Source: Terriglobus sp. (lineage in GTDB: Bacteria > Acidobacteriota > Terriglobia > Terriglobales > Acidobacteriaceae). Taken from it: 7,505 nucleotides of DNA. The notes beneath the pieces were generated by a model, which did not search any database, was not told where the DNA came from, and was given only the letters and a program-made list of their open reading frames with translations. Within the stretch, counting starts at the first letter, position 1. Every line of letters begins with the position of its first letter. Position numbers and translations under genes: made by a program. Location: contig JAHFTZ010000103.1 of the NCBI GenBank assembly GCA_023265355.1, forward strand, positions 1 through 7,505, read 5' to 3'. Of this stretch, positions 5,681-7,505 are shown piece after piece.

Positions 5681-6517
5681 TCAGAGGTTAAATAACTCCC
5701 GAAGCCGTTTTGTCTGAGAGCGGCTCACGGGAAGACCCGTCTGTTTCTTGTCATCCATGCGTAGCTGGTAGCTTGATTTGAACCACGGCACCACTTCGCG
5801 GATGTGTTCGATGTTCACGACGTGCGACCGGTGCGCCCTCCAGAACATTTCGGGATCGAGCTGGTCCATCAGCTCTTCAAGAGTCCTGCAGTTGGACGTA
5901 CCTTCGATTGCTTGCGTCACGATACGGATCGCGCCGCCGTCCGTCGAAGCAAAGCAGATCTCTTTCTGGTCGATGAGCAGCAAACGCTGCTGCGCGCGAA
6001 CCACGACCTTGCCCGTCTGCTGCGGCTTCTGCGAAGTGGTCGGAGAGGTGGAGGCCGTCTGTTGCTCCAGCAGCTTCAGCAGAGAGTCCAGCCGTGCATC
6101 GGTCGACGGAGCAGCCGTACCACTCTCCTCACTCTGCGTCCGCGCCCTCACCTTCTCGATCGTCTGTTGCAGACGCGCGCGATCGAAGGGCTTCAGCAGG
6201 TAGTCCACCGCGTTCACCTCGAACGCTCGCACGGCATACTGATCGAACGCCGTGGCAAAGACAATCTGTGGCATACGGCGCTTGGCATCGCGGTGCTCGC
6301 GCGCCAGAAGCTTTTTCAGAACGGCAAAACCATCCAGCCCCGGCATCTGCACATCCAGAAACACGAGGTCCGGCTCATGGGTGCGGATCAGATCAACGGC
6401 CTCAATGCCGTTGTTGCCAATGCCAACAACCTCCACGTCCCCTACACGCCCGAGCAGATACTCCAGTTCCTCACGCGCAAGGGGCTCGTCGTCCACGACG
6501 ATGACTCGTAACGGCAT
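5681..6517 (-). CDS. LytTR-family response regulator (LytR/AlgR type)
   Basis: This is a two-component DNA-binding regulator of 278 residues. The receiver domain (about 3-125) has the acidic pair VVDDEP (Asp9, Asp10), the phospho-acceptor Asp55 in LVFLDVQMPGLDG, Thr89 in FATAFDQYA, and Lys109 in DYLLKPFD. A polar Ser/Thr/Gln-rich linker (about 128-167) leads to a LytTR DNA-binding domain (about 168-278) with FWRAHRSHVVNIEHI and a C-terminal VSRSQTKRLRELF, both standard for the family. I chose the ATG at 6517 because the receiver fold begins there. A GTG at 6553 would add 12 residues and overlap the stop of the preceding gene as GTGA; neither has a clear Shine-Dalgarno tract. TATACT (6529-6524) lies just before the ATG. 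It closes an operon with membrane-protein genes, and no histidine kinase is in view. Confidence 0.95.
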   Translation of the reverse strand: MPLRVIVVDDEPLAREELEYLLGRVGDVEVVGIGNNGIEAVDLIRTHEPDLVFLDVQMPGLDGFAVLKKLLAREHRDAKRRMPQIVFATAFDQYAVRAFEVNAVDYLLKPFDRARLQQTIEKVRARTQSEESGTAAPSTDARLDSLLKLLEQQTASTSPTTSQKPQQTGKVVVRAQQRLLLIDQKEICFASTDGGAIRIVTQAIEGTSNCRTLEELMDQLDPEMFWRAHRSHVVNIEHIREVVPWFKSSYQLRMDDKKQTGLPVSRSQTKRLRELFNL

Positions 6518-6549
6518 TGATTCAGTATAGAGTTTTGCTTGACTGCTGC

Positions 6550-7086
6550 TCACTCACGAAAGGCGCGGAGCCGTGCGGGAGAAGCATCCTGCGCTAGTTC
6601 GTGTCCGCAGTTCACGCAATACACGTCGGTAATCTGCACACCGCGATAGCACTGTCCACAGACCGGGGCCATCTGGAACTGGCACTCCGGGCAGAAGTGG
6701 AAGCTCGAAGCCACCTCGGTCGAACACGACGGACACTTGCTCAAGATCGGCTCGCGCAGCATGAAGTACACAATCGCCCCAATGAAACCGGGAATCACTA
6801 GAACGATGAGCATCCACAGACCGGCAGACATGTTGCGGCGCTTCACATCGCGGCTGATATATCCGATCAGCAAAACGTAGCTGGCGACTGCCATGCCCCA
6901 GCTATATCCCATGAGAATGCGCATGGGCAGCAGGTCGTGACGCGGATGCGGCATCACGTAATGGAAGATGTACTGCCAGAAAGCGAAGACCGCAAGCGAC
7001 AACACAATGGACCAGCGCGGGATAAGGCTCATCTCGCTGTCGCCCTTGCCCGTATCGCGTCCGCGGTTTATCTCATGGTTCCACAT
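6550..7086 (-). CDS. Membrane protein with C-terminal double zinc ribbon
   Basis: This protein of 178 residues has no function I can name. It has three likely membrane helices (about 27-44, 60-78 and 88-110). The third, with LWMLIVLVIPGFIGAIVYF, resembles the PLDc_N-type membrane segment found in many small bacterial membrane proteins. It is followed by a cytoplasmic-type tail with four Cys-x2-Cys pairs: Cys118/Cys121, Cys132/Cys135, Cys143/Cys146 and Cys156/Cys159. These make two treble-clef or zinc-ribbon units, each holding one zinc ion. The first ATG (7086) comes 3 bases after the previous stop, suggesting coupling. An internal ATG at 7032 has AAGGG ten bases ahead and would remove a polar 18-residue leader. 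The gene sits directly before the LytTR regulator, so it may belong to the same signalling unit; that is inference. Confidence 0.85.
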   Translation of the reverse strand: MWNHEINRGRDTGKGDSEMSLIPRWSIVLSLAVFAFWQYIFHYVMPHPRHDLLPMRILMGYSWGMAVASYVLLIGYISRDVKRRNMSAGLWMLIVLVIPGFIGAIVYFMLREPILSKCPSCSTEVASSFHFCPECQFQMAPVCGQCYRGVQITDVYCVNCGHELAQDASPARLRAFRE

Positions 7087-7089
7087 GAT

Positions 7090-7434
7090 TTATCGTGTCG
7101 CCTCGTCCGACTTGCCGCGCCGCATCCAGACCATCGCAATCCCGGCAATTGAGACCGGCAAGAGCCACAGAAGAAGAATGGAGGAGAGCCCACCGGGCTC
7201 GGACGAGAGGTTCGACGTATCGGAAATCGAGCCTTCGTTCTGCTCCATGACCGCCCATACCGCATAGCAGACCATGATCAGCAGGACAGAGCAGAGGCTG
7301 ATCGGCAGCCAGAGATCCTGTAATCGAGAACGCTGTGCCTGCATCGCCTGCGCCCTCTGCCGTACCGCACGTCGGGTCCGATTCACAACGGCTGCGTTCG
7401 CGCCGTCTGTTCTTCCATCGATCCGCTCGATCAT
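7090..7434 (-). CDS. Small two-helix membrane protein of unknown function
   Basis: This is a 114-residue protein I do not recognise. The first 40 residues are polar and rich in Arg and Gln, with a heptad-like stretch (about 18-40) that could be a short coiled coil. Two hydrophobic segments follow (about 42-64 and 84-105), separated by a Ser/Glu/Asn-rich loop, and the protein ends in a basic tail. The start is well supported: GGAGG lies 4 bases before the ATG at 7434, and that ATG overlaps the stop of the upstream partial gene as ATGA. The zinc-ribbon gene follows after 3 bases. The compact spacing indicates one transcript with the LytTR regulator. No cysteine or enzyme motif suggests a catalytic role. 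Confidence 0.75.
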   Translation of the reverse strand: MIERIDGRTDGANAAVVNRTRRAVRQRAQAMQAQRSRLQDLWLPISLCSVLLIMVCYAVWAVMEQNEGSISDTSNLSSEPGGLSSILLLWLLPVSIAGIAMVWMRRGKSDEATR

Positions 7435-7505
7435 CGCGCCTCCGCAAATGCCCTGCGTGCCTGTATGCTTTCAATCTCCGGCTTCAGCGAAGCCAGCCCC
7501 CGGTA
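7431..7505 (-). CDS. C-terminal end of a gene cut by the right edge
   Basis: The last 24 codons of a minus-strand frame enter from the right edge, still open, and end in TGA at 7433-7431. That stop overlaps the next gene's ATG as ATGA, the usual sign of a translationally coupled operon. The visible tail ends SLKPEIESIQARRAFAEAR, a charged helix-like sequence. It is too short to assign to a family. It is the first visible member of the operon that ends in the LytTR regulator, so identifying it from sequence to the right would say much about the operon's role. Confidence 0.65.
   Translation of the reverse strand, partial: YRGLASLKPEIESIQARRAFAEAR

Noticed and set aside
5804..6511. Long plus-strand open frame (235 codons) opposite the LytTR regulator
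   Set aside because: It mirrors the regulator, whose receiver and LytTR motifs are complete; the antisense product shows no motif and has no ribosome-binding site.

Overview
The window is a gene-dense stretch of a GC-rich bacterial chromosome with ordinary housekeeping and regulatory genes. The mix of genes and the style of the proteins (a LytTR response regulator, an ECF sigma factor of the 'AEDLVQETYVRA' kind, and a MoeA with 'PPFPRSTRDGF' in place of the textbook 'PPFDNSAMDGY') remind me of Acidobacteriota of the Terriglobus/Granulicella/Edaphobacter type. That assignment is an impression from memory and has not been tested. I see no rRNA, tRNA, CRISPR array, insertion sequence or phage gene.

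Left part, plus strand (312-2788): moeA, moaC and a flavin-dependent NAD(P)H reductase of the ferredoxin-NADP reductase fold lie head to tail. MoaC makes cyclic pyranopterin monophosphate early in molybdenum cofactor synthesis, and MoeA inserts molybdate at the end. The reductase may be a passenger or an electron supplier for a nearby redox enzyme. The first 311 bases are poorer in GC and hold no confident gene, only an open reading frame running off the left edge on the minus strand.

Middle part, minus strand (5496 down to 2809): a Rieske [2Fe-2S] non-haem iron oxygenase, a two-domain 3-mercaptopyruvate sulfurtransferase of the SseA type 21 bases behind it, and then, after a 168-base gap, an ECF sigma factor that converges on the reductase gene. 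No anti-sigma gene is visible beside the sigma factor. The gap before the sigma gene holds the most unusual structure of the window: two perfect 10-bp inverted repeats that share four bases, one of whose arms covers the purine-rich ribosome-binding tract of the sigma gene.

Right part, minus strand (7505 down to 5681): a tight operon. A gene cut by the right edge overlaps a small two-helix membrane protein by ATGA. This is followed after 3 bases by a three-helix membrane protein with a double zinc ribbon, and then by a LytTR response regulator. No sensor kinase is visible, but the truncated first gene or a gene further right could be one.

I did not find a clearly new multi-gene system. The points worth following are small: the paired inverted repeats before the sigma factor, a 16-bp tandem repeat abutting the reductase start codon, an inverted repeat over the moeA start, and the unfamiliar membrane/zinc-ribbon genes joined to the LytTR regulator.
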